From the NCBI RefSeq assembly GCF_026967925.1, contig NZ_JAPVBI010000001.1, positions 434,001 to 498,000 on the forward strand: a stretch of 64,000 bases of DNA. Reading direction: 5' to 3'. Both the position numbers and the translations under genes were made by a program. Source of the stretch: Modestobacter sp. VKM Ac-2985. Lineage in GTDB: Bacteria > Actinomycetota > Actinomycetes > Mycobacteriales > Geodermatophilaceae. Each line of letters begins with the position of its first letter. The stretch's first letter is position 1. Below, piece by piece: positions 36,001-43,482 of this stretch. The notes beneath the pieces were generated by a model, which made no database searches, had not been told where the DNA came from, and worked only from the letters and a program-made list of their open reading frames with translations.

Positions 36001-36670
36001 CACCGACGCCGACCTGGCCGAGGTCTACGCGGTGTGGGGCGGCTACGCCTACGGCCGCGGTCTGGACGGTGTCGCGGCCCGGGCGGACATGGAGACCTCC
36101 TACCGGCGGATCGCGGTGGCGGCCAAGAACATCGACACCCGCGAGCACGACATCGCCGACTCCGACGACTACTTCCAGTACCACGGCGGCATGGTCGCCA
36201 CGGTGCGCGCGCTGACCGGCTCGTCGCCGAAGGCCTACATCGGCGACTCGACCCGCCCCGAGCACGTGCGCACCCGCTCGCTGGTGGAGGAGACCTCGCG
36301 GGTGTTCCGCGCCCGGGTGGTCAACCCCAAGTGGCTGGCCGCGATGCGCCGGCACGGCTACAAGGGCGCCTTCGAGATGGCCGCGACGGTGGACTACCTG
36401 TTCGGCTACGACGCCACCACCGGCGTCGTCGCCGACTGGATGTACGAGAAGCTCGCGCAGAGCTACGTGCTGGACCCGGAGAACCGGGAGTTCATGGAGC
36501 AGTCGAACCCCTGGGCGCTGCACGGCATCGCCGAGCGGCTGCTGGAGGCGGTCGACCGGAAGATGTGGGCCGAGCCGGACCCGGCGCTGCTGGCCGAGCT
36601 GCAGCAGGCCTACCTGGACACCGAGGGCGATCTCGAGGGCGGCGAGACGCCGGCCCAGCAGCCGGTCTGA
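33047..36670 (+). CDS. cobN: Cobaltochelatase subunit CobN
   Basis: Large subunit of the ATP-dependent aerobic cobalt chelatase that inserts cobalt into hydrogenobyrinic acid a,c-diamide. 1207 residues, the usual length. The central VHVGKHGNLEWMPGKTVGLS (about residue 515) and the region around SDDYFQYHGGMVATVRALTG are family signatures. TTG 33047 is chosen because GGGAGG lies 7 bases upstream, and the protein then begins as other CobN proteins do (RTFTLLSTSDTDLLSARAS). The small subunits CobS(T)-type/CobT are not in the window. Expression should fall when cobalamin is sufficient. Confidence 0.95.
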   Translation: MSARTFTLLSTSDTDLLSARASASDWKLGNPYRVGTGELAEFAAGTDLVVVRILGAARKYEDMLRPLLDSGLPVVVLGGEQLPDAELMALSTVPMGVATDAHAYLAQGGPDNIVELHRFLADTVLLDGEGFDAPAVAPDWGLLDRPSTATGPRVAVLYYRAHHLAGNTAFVHTLCEAIETAGGVPVPVYCASLRAVAPEMLDVLRTVDAMVVTVLAAGGSKPATASAGGDDGAWDVGELARLDVPVIQGLVLGTPRATWAANDDGLSPLDVGNQVAIPEFDGRIISVPFSFKEVDDEGLTSYVPDPERAARVAGTAVAHARLRHTAPADRKIVVMLSAYPTKHARIGNAVGLDTPASVVRLLAAMAGQGYDIGPFDGEGSLPGVADLDGDRLVHALIEAGGQDPDWLTAEQLSGNPVRIPAAEYRRFFDTLPAELTDRMVEHWGPPPGELFVDPTDDCIVFAALRAGNVVVMVQPPRGFGENPIAIYHDPDLPPSHHYLAAYHWLRSSFGAHAVVHVGKHGNLEWMPGKTVGLSASCAPDAALGDLPMVYPFLVNDPGEGSQAKRRAHAVLIDHMVPPMARAETYGDIARLEQLLDEHANIAAMDPPKLPAVRQQIWTLIQAAKLDHDLGLDDRPHDAEFDEMILHVDGWLCAIKDSQIRDGLHVFGSPPEGDARVGLVLAILRARQIWGGSVAMPGLREALGLVEDGSAGLHETDEVEARALALVTAMEAAGWTADAVAPTVAEVLGGPHAEVSRVLDFAVAEVVPRLAKTTDEIDMALHALDGGYVPAGPSGSPLRGLVNVLPTGRNFYSVDPRAVPSRLAWETGQGLAESLVERYVSETGEHPRSVGLSVWGTSAMRTSGDDVAQVLALLGVRPVWDEASRRVTTLEPIPLGELGRPRIDVTVRISGFFRDAFPHVVTMLDDAVTLAAGLEETPEQNYVKAHVDADVAEHGDRRRATTRVFGSKPGAYGAGLLSLIDSRDWRTDADLAEVYAVWGGYAYGRGLDGVAARADMETSYRRIAVAAKNIDTREHDIADSDDYFQYHGGMVATVRALTGSSPKAYIGDSTRPEHVRTRSLVEETSRVFRARVVNPKWLAAMRRHGYKGAFEMAATVDYLFGYDATTGVVADWMYEKLAQSYVLDPENREFMEQSNPWALHGIAERLLEAVDRKMWAEPDPALLAELQQAYLDTEGDLEGGETPAQQPV

Positions 36671-36699
36671 GCGCCGGCCGACAGGTGGGGAGCCGAGAG

Positions 36700-36738
36700 G
36701 CTCGTGCTCTGCTCACCCCCAGTGAGCAGAGCACGAGC
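36700..36738. terminator. Strong hairpin after cobN (GCTCGTGCTCTGCTCAC family, copy B)
   Basis: A perfect 17-bp stem (36700-36716 with 36722-36738) and 5-base loop, 29 bases after the cobN stop. Stem sequence nearly identical to the hairpin at 12261-12305, with a different loop. Confidence 0.8.
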
Positions 36739-36804
36739 TCCGTCGAGGTGAACTCCGCGGGATCAGGCCGATGAATCCGTCGGTGTCCGGCGGTCTACTG
36801 GTGC

Positions 36805-37884
36805 ATGGCGACGACTCTGCTGGCGATCGGCACGCGCAAGGGGCTCTGGCTCGCGACGAGCGAGGACCGGCGCGACTGGTCGCTGTCCGCACCGCACTTC
36901 CTGATGACCGAGGTGCCGAGCATCGGCATCGACACCCGCGACGGGCGCCGACGGCTGATGGTCGGCGTCCGGTCGGAGCACTTCGGGCCCACGGTCCTGC
37001 ACTCCGACGACCTGGGCGAGACGTGGGACGAACCGGCCGGCGGCGCCATCGGCTTCCCGGCCGACACCGGTGCCGCCGTGGAGCGGATCTGGCAGCTGCA
37101 GCCGGACTCCGCCGACCGGCCCGGCGTGGTCTGGGCCGGCTGCGAGCCGATCTCGGTGTGGCGCTCGGACGACGGCGGCGAGCACTTCGAGCTGTGCCGC
37201 GGGCTCTGGGACCACCCGCACCGCGCTGAGTGGGGCGCCGGCTACGGCGGGGCGGCGGCGCACTCCGTCGTCCCCGGGCCCGAGGGCACGGTGCACGTCG
37301 CGATGAGCACCGGCGGCGTCTACCGGACGCGGGATGGCGGGGGCTCGTGGCAGCCGCGCAACTCCGGCATCTCGGCGTACTTCATGCCCGGACCGACGCC
37401 GGAGTTCGGGCAGTGCGTGCACAAGATCGCCCGGGACGCCGCCGACCCGCGGCGGCTGTACGCGCAGAACCACCACGGCGTGTACCGGTCCGACGACGAC
37501 GGTGACTCGTGGACGTCGATCTCCGACGGGCTGCCGTCGGACTTCGGGTTCGCGATGCTCGCCGACCCCCGCCGGGGCGGGCGGATCTGGGTGGTCCCGC
37601 TGGTCGCCGACGGGGAGCGGATCCCGCCGGGCGGCGAGCTGGCCGTGCACCGCAGCGACGACGCCGGTGCGACCTGGCGGCGGCTGGCCACCGGGCTGCC
37701 CACCCACGAGTACAACGCGGTGCTGCGGGACGCCGCCTGCGTGGACGTCGGCGACCCGGTGGGCGTCTACGTCGGCACCCGCGGGGGTGAGGTGTACGCC
37801 AGCGCGGACGAGGGGGAGTCGTTCCGCACCGTCGCCTCCCACCTGCCCGACGTGCTCTGCGTGCGGGCGGCGGTGCTGCCGTGA
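36805..37884 (+). CDS. BNR/sialidase-like beta-propeller protein
   Basis: 359 residues with repeated Asp-box motifs (S-x-D-x-G-x-T/S-W): LHSDDLGETWD, WRSDDGGEHF, YRTRDGGGSW, YRSDDDGDSW, HRSDDAGATW and YASADEGESF. The set predicts a six-bladed propeller like exo-alpha-sialidase or YCF48-type proteins. There is no signal peptide and no sialidase arginine triad that I can see, so it is probably cytoplasmic and non-sialidase. The stop overlaps the start of the MoaD/ThiS-like gene, so the two proteins probably work together. Confidence 0.88.
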   Translation: MATTLLAIGTRKGLWLATSEDRRDWSLSAPHFLMTEVPSIGIDTRDGRRRLMVGVRSEHFGPTVLHSDDLGETWDEPAGGAIGFPADTGAAVERIWQLQPDSADRPGVVWAGCEPISVWRSDDGGEHFELCRGLWDHPHRAEWGAGYGGAAAHSVVPGPEGTVHVAMSTGGVYRTRDGGGSWQPRNSGISAYFMPGPTPEFGQCVHKIARDAADPRRLYAQNHHGVYRSDDDGDSWTSISDGLPSDFGFAMLADPRRGGRIWVVPLVADGERIPPGGELAVHRSDDAGATWRRLATGLPTHEYNAVLRDAACVDVGDPVGVYVGTRGGEVYASADEGESFRTVASHLPDVLCVRAAVLP

Positions 37885-38165
37885 CCGTCCGGGTGCTGCT
37901 GCCGCGGCTGCTGGCCGACTGCACCGGCGGCCGGACGTCGATGTCGCTGGACCTGCCCGCCGACGTCACCGTCCGCGCGCTGCTGGACGTCCTCGCCGTC
38001 GAGCACCCGGTGTTCGACCGCCGGGTGCGGGACGAGACCGGCGCGCTGCGCCGGCACGTCAACGTCTACGTCGACGGGGAGGAGGTCCGGCGGCTGGCCG
38101 GCCTGGTCACCCCCGTACCTGCGGGGGCCGAGGTGATGGTCGTGCAGTCCGTCGCCGGCGGCTGA
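37881..38165 (+). CDS. MoaD/ThiS-family ubiquitin-like protein
   Basis: 94 residues with a beta-grasp pattern (VRVLLPRLL, HVNVYVDGEEVRRL, TPVPAGAEVMVVQSVAGG). It ends in Gly-Gly, as sulfur carrier proteins do, so C-terminal adenylation and thiocarboxylate formation are possible. No activating E1-like gene or molybdopterin/thiamine gene lies in the window. GTG start overlaps the BNR gene stop; this BNR-MoaD pairing is the main clue to function. Confidence 0.85.
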   Translation: MTVRVLLPRLLADCTGGRTSMSLDLPADVTVRALLDVLAVEHPVFDRRVRDETGALRRHVNVYVDGEEVRRLAGLVTPVPAGAEVMVVQSVAGG

Positions 38166-38167
38166 CC

Positions 38168-38962
38168 TCAGCCGAGCAGGACGGCGGCGGAGAGCAGGGT
38201 GACCGCCGCCGTCACCTCGCCCATGGCGCCCATGACGTCGCCGTTCACCCCGCCCAGCCGGGTGCGGGCCCGGGAGAACAGGGCCTCCGACGACCCCAGC
38301 CCGGCGGCGACGGCGGCGATCAGCCCGAGGGCGGCGACGGGGCCGTCCCGGCCGACGAGCAGCGCGCCCCCGGCGGCGAGCGCGGCGGTGACCAGCGCCG
38401 CCCCCGCCAGCCAGCCCCGGGAGACGGTGCCGGCCACCGCCTGGCCCAGCGACGAGCCCTGGGCGATCGGCACCCCCGGCAGGCCGGTGCGGGCCATCGC
38501 CACGCGGGCTGCGACGGTCGCCACCGGCAGGGCCAGCCAGCCGCCGTCCAGCGTGAGCAGGTGCGCCAGGCAGCCGACCTGCAGCAGCAGGGTGAGCACC
38601 AGGGTGACGACGCCGAAGGGGCCGACGTCCCCGGCGCGCATCACCGCCAGGGCCTTCTCCCGGCCGCGCAGCGGACCCAGCCCGTCGGCGGTGTCGGCCA
38701 GCCCGTCCAGGTGCAGCCCTCGGGTGAGCGCGGCCAGCACGGCGATCGCGAGCACCGCGCCGACCAGCGGGCTGACGGCGCGGCCGGCGGCCCAGGCGGC
38801 TGCGGCCGCCGCGCCGCCGAGGACCAGGCCGACCAGCGGCGCCCAGGGCAGCACGCCACGGGCCGAGGTCGCTGCCGGCACCCGCAGGCTGGTCAGCAGG
38901 GCGAACGACTCCGCCGGCCCGGTCCAGGGGCGGCGGGTCGCCGGCTGGTCCGGGGGGCTCAT
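38168..38962 (-). CDS. cobS: Adenosylcobinamide-GDP ribazoletransferase (cobalamin synthase) CobS
   Basis: Membrane enzyme that joins adenosylcobinamide-GDP to alpha-ribazole (phosphate), the final assembly step. 264 residues with several helices. The family motif RGLHLDGLADTADGL is followed by MRAGDVGPFGVVTLVL, and GGVNGDVMGAMGE lies near the C-terminus. The ATG (38962) overlaps the cobU stop (ATGA). The gene ends two bases from the MoaD-like stop, tail to tail. Confidence 0.94.
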   Translation of the reverse strand: MSPPDQPATRRPWTGPAESFALLTSLRVPAATSARGVLPWAPLVGLVLGGAAAAAAWAAGRAVSPLVGAVLAIAVLAALTRGLHLDGLADTADGLGPLRGREKALAVMRAGDVGPFGVVTLVLTLLLQVGCLAHLLTLDGGWLALPVATVAARVAMARTGLPGVPIAQGSSLGQAVAGTVSRGWLAGAALVTAALAAGGALLVGRDGPVAALGLIAAVAAGLGSSEALFSRARTRLGGVNGDVMGAMGEVTAAVTLLSAAVLLG

Positions 38963-39522
38963 CGCAACCGCTGGGGCAGCCCGGCGACCACGAACCACAC
39001 CTCGTCGGCGGTCGCGGCCAGTCGCTGGTTCACCGTGCCCAGGGTGTCCCGGAACAGCCGGCCGGCCCGGGTCTCGGGCACCACGCCCAGGCCGACCTCG
39101 TCGCTGACCGCGACCACGTGCGCCGGCGTCATCACCCAGCTGTCGACCAGTGCGTCGCAGCGCTGGGCGAGCCGGTCCCGGGCCGCGGCGGCGTCCGTGG
39201 GCGAGCCGGCGGCGTGCGCGCCGGTCGCGTCGACGGCGTCCCAGATGCCGGTCTGGTCCATCAGCGCGGCCACCCAGGTGGTCACGCTGTCGACCAGCAC
39301 CGCTCCGGAGCGCAGCAGCTCCGAGGGCGCGGTGGTCTCCACCGTCGTCCACCCGGCCGGGCGGCGGGCGCGGTGCGCGGCGACCCGGGCCGACCACTCG
39401 GCGTCGGTCTCGTCGACGACGGAGGTGGCCAGGTAGGTGACCTCCGCCCGGTCCGCCAGCAGGTGCTCGGCGTGCGCCGACTTGCCCGAGCGGGAGCCGC
39501 CGAGCACCAGGACCCTGCTCAC
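38959..39522 (-). CDS. cobU: Adenosylcobinamide kinase / guanylyltransferase CobU
   Basis: 187 residues. The P-loop LVLGGSRSGKSAHAEHLL begins at residue 5, with TYLATSVVDETDAEW, the VDSVTTWVAALM Walker-B-like strand, VSDEVGLGVVPETRAGRLFRD and LGTVNQRLA, all CobU signatures. It phosphorylates adenosylcobinamide and transfers GMP to it. The GTG start overlaps the upstream phosphatase stop. In a three-gene operon with cobC-like and cobS. Confidence 0.95.
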   Translation of the reverse strand: MSRVLVLGGSRSGKSAHAEHLLADRAEVTYLATSVVDETDAEWSARVAAHRARRPAGWTTVETTAPSELLRSGAVLVDSVTTWVAALMDQTGIWDAVDATGAHAAGSPTDAAAARDRLAQRCDALVDSWVMTPAHVVAVSDEVGLGVVPETRAGRLFRDTLGTVNQRLAATADEVWFVVAGLPQRLR

Positions 39523-40082
39523 GTCAGCACCAGCGTCGTGACCGTGCCGTTGTGCGGGGTGACCGCCGGCATCTGGTCCGGCCCCAGACCGGCCACCACC
39601 GCCTGCAGGGCCCGGATGGTGTCCCCGTGGGTGACCAGGGCGACGACCGGGGCCGGCGGGTCGGCGCGCAGCCGGTCGAGGTAGCCGGCGACCCGGGCGT
39701 GCAGCTGGGCGAGGCTCTCCCCGCCCTCGGCCGACCAGTGGGGGTCGGTCCAGTCGACGACGTCCCACAGCTCGCGGGAGGGTCGCCCTTCGAGCACGCC
39801 GTAGCCCTGTTCGCGCAACGCCGGCGTGGTGGTGAGCGGCAGCCCGGTGGCGGCGGCGCAGTGCTCGGCGGTCTGCACGGCACGGTGCAGGTCGCTGGAG
39901 ACGAGGGCGCCGGGACCTCTGCCGTCCCGGGTCAGCGCGGCGAGCTCGGCGGCGGCCTGCGCGGCCTGCTGGTGGCCGAGCTCGGTCAGCGGCACGTGGG
40001 GGGTCTGCCCCTGCATCAGGCCGGCGGCGTTCCACTCGCTCTGACCGTGGCGGACGAGCAGCAACGTCAGCGGTCCGGCCAT
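39519..40082 (-). CDS. cobC: Histidine phosphatase, probable alpha-ribazole phosphatase (CobC-like)
   Basis: 187 residues, phosphoglycerate-mutase-like fold. LLLVRHGQSEWN carries the catalytic RHG near the N-terminus, LVSSDLHRAVQTAE follows, and the second catalytic His is in VALVTHGDT. Position as first gene of the cobC-cobU-cobS operon supports dephosphorylation of alpha-ribazole phosphate; by sequence alone it could be another phosphatase. Confidence 0.88.
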   Translation of the reverse strand: MAGPLTLLLVRHGQSEWNAAGLMQGQTPHVPLTELGHQQAAQAAAELAALTRDGRGPGALVSSDLHRAVQTAEHCAAATGLPLTTTPALREQGYGVLEGRPSRELWDVVDWTDPHWSAEGGESLAQLHARVAGYLDRLRADPPAPVVALVTHGDTIRALQAVVAGLGPDQMPAVTPHNGTVTTLVLT

Positions 40083-40183
40083 CGTGTCCAGCCTAGGCGG
40101 CGGGCCGGCAGCTGCCCTCCGAGGGCCGATCCTGGTCAGGAACGTTCAAGCCGGCGGACCCGCGGAGGAGGGATGGTGGCGGG

Positions 40184-40576
40184 ATGACGACACCCGCTCC
40201 GGTGAACCTGACCGACGCCCTGGCCACCTTCGACGAGGTCTACAGCCCACGCATCGTGGCCCGGGTCAACGACTACGACGTCCGGATCGCGCACACGGCG
40301 GGCGAGCACGTCTGGCACGTGCACGAGGCCACCGACGAGTTCTTCCTCGTCCTGGACGGCCGGTTCGACGTGGCGCTGCGCGACCCCGACGGCACCGAGA
40401 CCACGGTGCGGTTGCACCGGGGCGACACGTTCGTGGTGCCGCGCGGCACCGAGCACAAGCCGTCCTCGCCCGGCGGCGCGATCCTGATGTTCGAGCCGAC
40501 CGGCACGGTGACCACCGGGGACACCGACGTCACCCTCCCCGCGCACGTGGACCGGACCGCCGGCCACCAGCTCTGA
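40184..40576 (+). CDS. Cupin-domain protein
   Basis: 130 residues, single cupin. Motif 1 is HVWHVHEATDEFFLVLDG (metal-binding His/His/Glu) and motif 2 is HRGDTFVVPRGTEHKP (His). Likely a small metal-binding enzyme or sensor of unknown substrate. ATG 40184. No operon partner. Confidence 0.88.
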   Translation: MTTPAPVNLTDALATFDEVYSPRIVARVNDYDVRIAHTAGEHVWHVHEATDEFFLVLDGRFDVALRDPDGTETTVRLHRGDTFVVPRGTEHKPSSPGGAILMFEPTGTVTTGDTDVTLPAHVDRTAGHQL

Positions 40577-40628
40577 GCGCGGGTGGGCGGTCGATGACCA
40601 GCGGGGCGCGGCTCGTACCGTCGCAGGC

Positions 40629-41426
40629 GTGACGATCCCGCTGCGCCCCGGCGCCGGCCGAGCCCCGGCACCCGCGGCCCGCCCGGCCGGCCCCGACCCG
40701 CTCGCCCCGCTGCTGGAGCTGCCCGGCGTCGCCGCGGCGGCCGAGGACGCGCGTGCCGCGGTGGACCGGCTGCTCGGCCACAAGGTGCTGCGCCGCGAGT
40801 CCGCCGGGGTGAGCGCGGAGTCGGCGCTGCGCGGTGCCCGGGCGTCCGCTGCCCTGCAGGGCGTGGACCGGCCGCTGGCGGACCTGCGCGCCGGTGAGGT
40901 CACCGACCCGGTCGTGCAGGGCGCGCTGCGGGTCTCGGTGGGCCTCGGCTCGATGGTGGAGACCTGGGAGCGGGCGCCCGGGCAGGTGCTCGCCCGGCTG
41001 CACGTCCTGGCCGCCACCGACCTCGCCGAGCCGGCCGACCTGGGCCGCCCCAGCGGTTCGGCCGGTCCGCGGCTGGGCGGGCTGTTCTCGCTCATCACCG
41101 GCGCGACGACGGTGCCGGCGGTCGTCGTGGCCGGGGTGGTGCACGGCGAGCTGGCCGCGCTGGCGCCCTTCGGGGTGCAGGACGGCGTGGTCGCCCGCGC
41201 CGCCGGCCGGCTGGTCATCATCAGCCGGGGCCTGGACCGCAAGGCAGTCTCGGTGCCCGAGGTCGGGTTCGCCGAGCTGGGCCGGGACGCCTACGACGCC
41301 GCGCTGGCGGGCTACCGCACCGGCGGACCGGCGGGGGTGGCCGGCTGGCTCGTGCACTGCTGCCGGGCCACCGAGCACGGCGCCACCGAGGGCCTGGCGA
41401 TCTGCGAGAGCCTGCTCCGCGGCTGA
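40629..41426 (+). CDS. Fic-like protein with degenerate active-site motif
   Basis: 265 residues, mostly helical. The region VVVAGVVHGELAALAPFGVQ followed by DGVVARAAGRL aligns with the Fic core HPFxxGNGRxxR, but the catalytic His is Ala and the GNG loop is altered, so AMP transfer is unlikely. Similar actinobacterial proteins near HAD-IB/tad genes are often labelled oxidoreductase or Fic. GTG 40629 start. Function unknown; a binding role is possible. Confidence 0.6.
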   Translation: MTIPLRPGAGRAPAPAARPAGPDPLAPLLELPGVAAAAEDARAAVDRLLGHKVLRRESAGVSAESALRGARASAALQGVDRPLADLRAGEVTDPVVQGALRVSVGLGSMVETWERAPGQVLARLHVLAATDLAEPADLGRPSGSAGPRLGGLFSLITGATTVPAVVVAGVVHGELAALAPFGVQDGVVARAAGRLVIISRGLDRKAVSVPEVGFAELGRDAYDAALAGYRTGGPAGVAGWLVHCCRATEHGATEGLAICESLLRG

Positions 41427-41477
41427 GCGCGGCGGCGCCGTCCTGCGCCGCCGCGGCAGCGCGACCAGACTGGGCGG

Positions 41478-42467
41478 ATGCGCTTCCTCGAGGTCGATGG
41501 TCTGGGACAGGTCAGCCGGGTCGGACTGGGCACCTGGCAGTTCGGCTCCCGCGAGTGGGGCTACGGCGACGAGTACGCCGTGGGCGCGGCGCGCGACATC
41601 GTCCGGCGGGCCCGGGAGCTCGGGGTCACGCTCTTCGACACCGCCGAGGTGTACGGCTTCGGCCGCAGCGAGAAGATCCTCGCCGAGGCGCTCGGTGCCG
41701 ACCGGGCCGAGGTGGTCGTCGCCAGCAAGGTCTTCCCGGTGGCGCCGTTCCCTGCGGTCGTCCGCAACCGCGCGACCGCCAGCGCCCGCCGGCTGCAGCT
41801 GGAGAGGATCCCGCTCTACCAGGTCCACCAGGCCAACCCGCTGGTGCCGGACTCGGTGATCATGCCGGGCATGCGCGCCCTCCTCGACGAGGGCGTGATC
41901 GGGGCCGTCGGGGTCTCCAACTACTCGCTGGACCGCTGGCAGGCGGCCGACCGCGCGCTGGGCAGCCCGGTGGTGAGCAACCAGGTGCAGTTCTCCCTGG
42001 CCCACGCCGGGCCTCTGGCCGACCTGGTGCCCTTCGCCGAGCGCGAGGGCCGGGTGGTCATCGCCTACAGCCCGCTCGCCCAGGGCCTGCTGGGTGGCAG
42101 GTACTCGGCGGAGAACCGCCCCGGGGGCGTCCGGTCGATGAACCCGCTCTTCGGCACCGAGAACCTGCGCCGGGCCGAGCCGCTGCTCCAGTTGCTCCGG
42201 GACGTGGCCGCCGCGCACCAGGCGAAGCCGGCCCAGGTGGCGCTGGCCTGGCTCCTCGGCCTGCCGCAGGTGGTGGTCATCCCGGGGGCGTCCAGCGTCG
42301 AGCAGCTGGAGTCCAACGTGGCCGCCGCCGAGCTGGAGCTGACGCCGGAGGAGCAGCAGGCGCTGACCACCGCGGCGCAGGACTTCCAGCCGGTCTCCAC
42401 CAGCCGCACGGTGCTGGACCAGGTGCGCGAGAAGGTCACCGAGGTGCGCAGCCGCGTCGGCGGCTGA
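41478..42467 (+). CDS. Aldo/keto reductase
   Basis: 329 residues, AKR superfamily. The tetrad is visible as LFDTAEVYGFGRSE (Asp and Tyr), VVASKV (Lys) and LYQVHQAN (His). GVSNYSLDRW and VVIPGASSVEQLESN follow, the latter binding NADPH. ATG 41478. Substrate unknown. It converges on the HAD-IB gene. Confidence 0.93.
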   Translation: MRFLEVDGLGQVSRVGLGTWQFGSREWGYGDEYAVGAARDIVRRARELGVTLFDTAEVYGFGRSEKILAEALGADRAEVVVASKVFPVAPFPAVVRNRATASARRLQLERIPLYQVHQANPLVPDSVIMPGMRALLDEGVIGAVGVSNYSLDRWQAADRALGSPVVSNQVQFSLAHAGPLADLVPFAEREGRVVIAYSPLAQGLLGGRYSAENRPGGVRSMNPLFGTENLRRAEPLLQLLRDVAAAHQAKPAQVALAWLLGLPQVVVIPGASSVEQLESNVAAAELELTPEEQQALTTAAQDFQPVSTSRTVLDQVREKVTEVRSRVGG

Positions 42468-42493
42468 GCGCCCGGCGGGGGCCGAGCCGGCGG

Positions 42494-43357
42494 TCAGGCG
42501 CCGCGGCGCCGACGGCGACCGGCGGGGGGCACCACGACCGAGGCGGCGCGCCCGCTGCCGGCAGCCGGGAGGGCGCGCAGTGTGCGCCGCCGGGCGTACC
42601 AGGCCAGCCCGGCCATGGCGGCCCCGACGCCGACCGCAGCGCTGGTCACCACCGGCGTCCGGGAGCCGGAGAACCGCGAGCGCAGGGTGACCGGGCGGGT
42701 GAACTCCAGCACCGGCCAGCCGCGCTCGACGGCGGCCCGTCGTAGTCCCTTGTCGGGGTTGACGGCGGTGGGGTGCCCGACGGCCGCCAGCATCGGCAGG
42801 TCGGTGATCGAGTCGCTGTAGGCCCAGCAGTCGGCCAGGTCCCAGCCCTTCTCGGCGGCCACCTCCCGCATCGCTGCGGCCTTGTTCTCGCCGTAGGCGT
42901 AGAAGTCGATCTCGCCGGTGTACTTTCCGTCGACGGTGACCATCCGGGTGGCGACCACCCGGTCCACCCCGAGCATCTCGCCGATCGGCTCGACCATCTC
43001 CGCACCGCTGCTGGAGACGATCACGATCTCCCGGCCGGCCGCCTGGTGCGCCTCGATCAGGTCGGCGGCCTCGGCGTAGACCAGTGGGTCGACGATGCCG
43101 TGCAGTGTCTCCCGGACGATCTCGTGCACGACGGCGACGTCCCACCCCGTGGTCATCGCGGTGATCTGGCTCCGCATCCGCTCCATCTGGTCGGCGTCCG
43201 CGCCGGCCAGGGAGAAGACGAACTGCGCGTAGGCGCCCTTGAGGACGGCTCGCCGGTTGATCAGCCCACCCTGGAAGAACGGTCGTCCGAAGGCCAGCGT
43301 GCTGGACTTCGCGATGACCGTCTTGTCCAGGTCGAAGAACGCCGCAGCGCGGGTCAC
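42494..43357 (-). CDS. HAD-IB family phosphatase with C-terminal membrane helix (SerB-like)
   Basis: 287 residues. Motif I FFDLDKTVIAKSS (catalytic Asp pair), motif II VIVSSSGAEMVEP and motif IV CWAYSDSITDLPML are typical of HAD-IB hydrolases. A single hydrophobic segment near residues 243-262 and a very basic tail suggest membrane attachment. Start GTG 43357. Adjacent and divergent to ssd/tad, as Rv3661 is to Rv3660c in M. tuberculosis. The shared promoter region holds a TCCACA-N13-TCCACA motif. Confidence 0.9.
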   Translation of the reverse strand: MTRAAAFFDLDKTVIAKSSTLAFGRPFFQGGLINRRAVLKGAYAQFVFSLAGADADQMERMRSQITAMTTGWDVAVVHEIVRETLHGIVDPLVYAEAADLIEAHQAAGREIVIVSSSGAEMVEPIGEMLGVDRVVATRMVTVDGKYTGEIDFYAYGENKAAAMREVAAEKGWDLADCWAYSDSITDLPMLAAVGHPTAVNPDKGLRRAAVERGWPVLEFTRPVTLRSRFSGSRTPVVTSAAVGVGAAMAGLAWYARRRTLRALPAAGSGRAASVVVPPAGRRRRRGA

Positions 43358-43407
43358 ATCGCACACGGTAAGGGGATCGGCAGTCCGGGCGGGCGGGCGC
43401 ACCGTCG

Positions 43408-43432
43408 TCCACACCCGGACGGGTCGTCCACA
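43408..43432. promoter_or_regulatory. TCCACA-N13-TCCACA motif, copy 1 (HAD-IB / ssd intergenic)
   Basis: Two identical hexamers start 19 bases apart (43408, 43427). The site is 51 bases from both divergent starts. The same motif and spacing occur at 47292 and, inverted, at 55332. Confidence 0.55.
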
Positions 43433-43482
43433 GATGCCCGCCGGGGCTGGGCCGGGCCCGGCCGGCCCGCTGGGCTGGGCAG

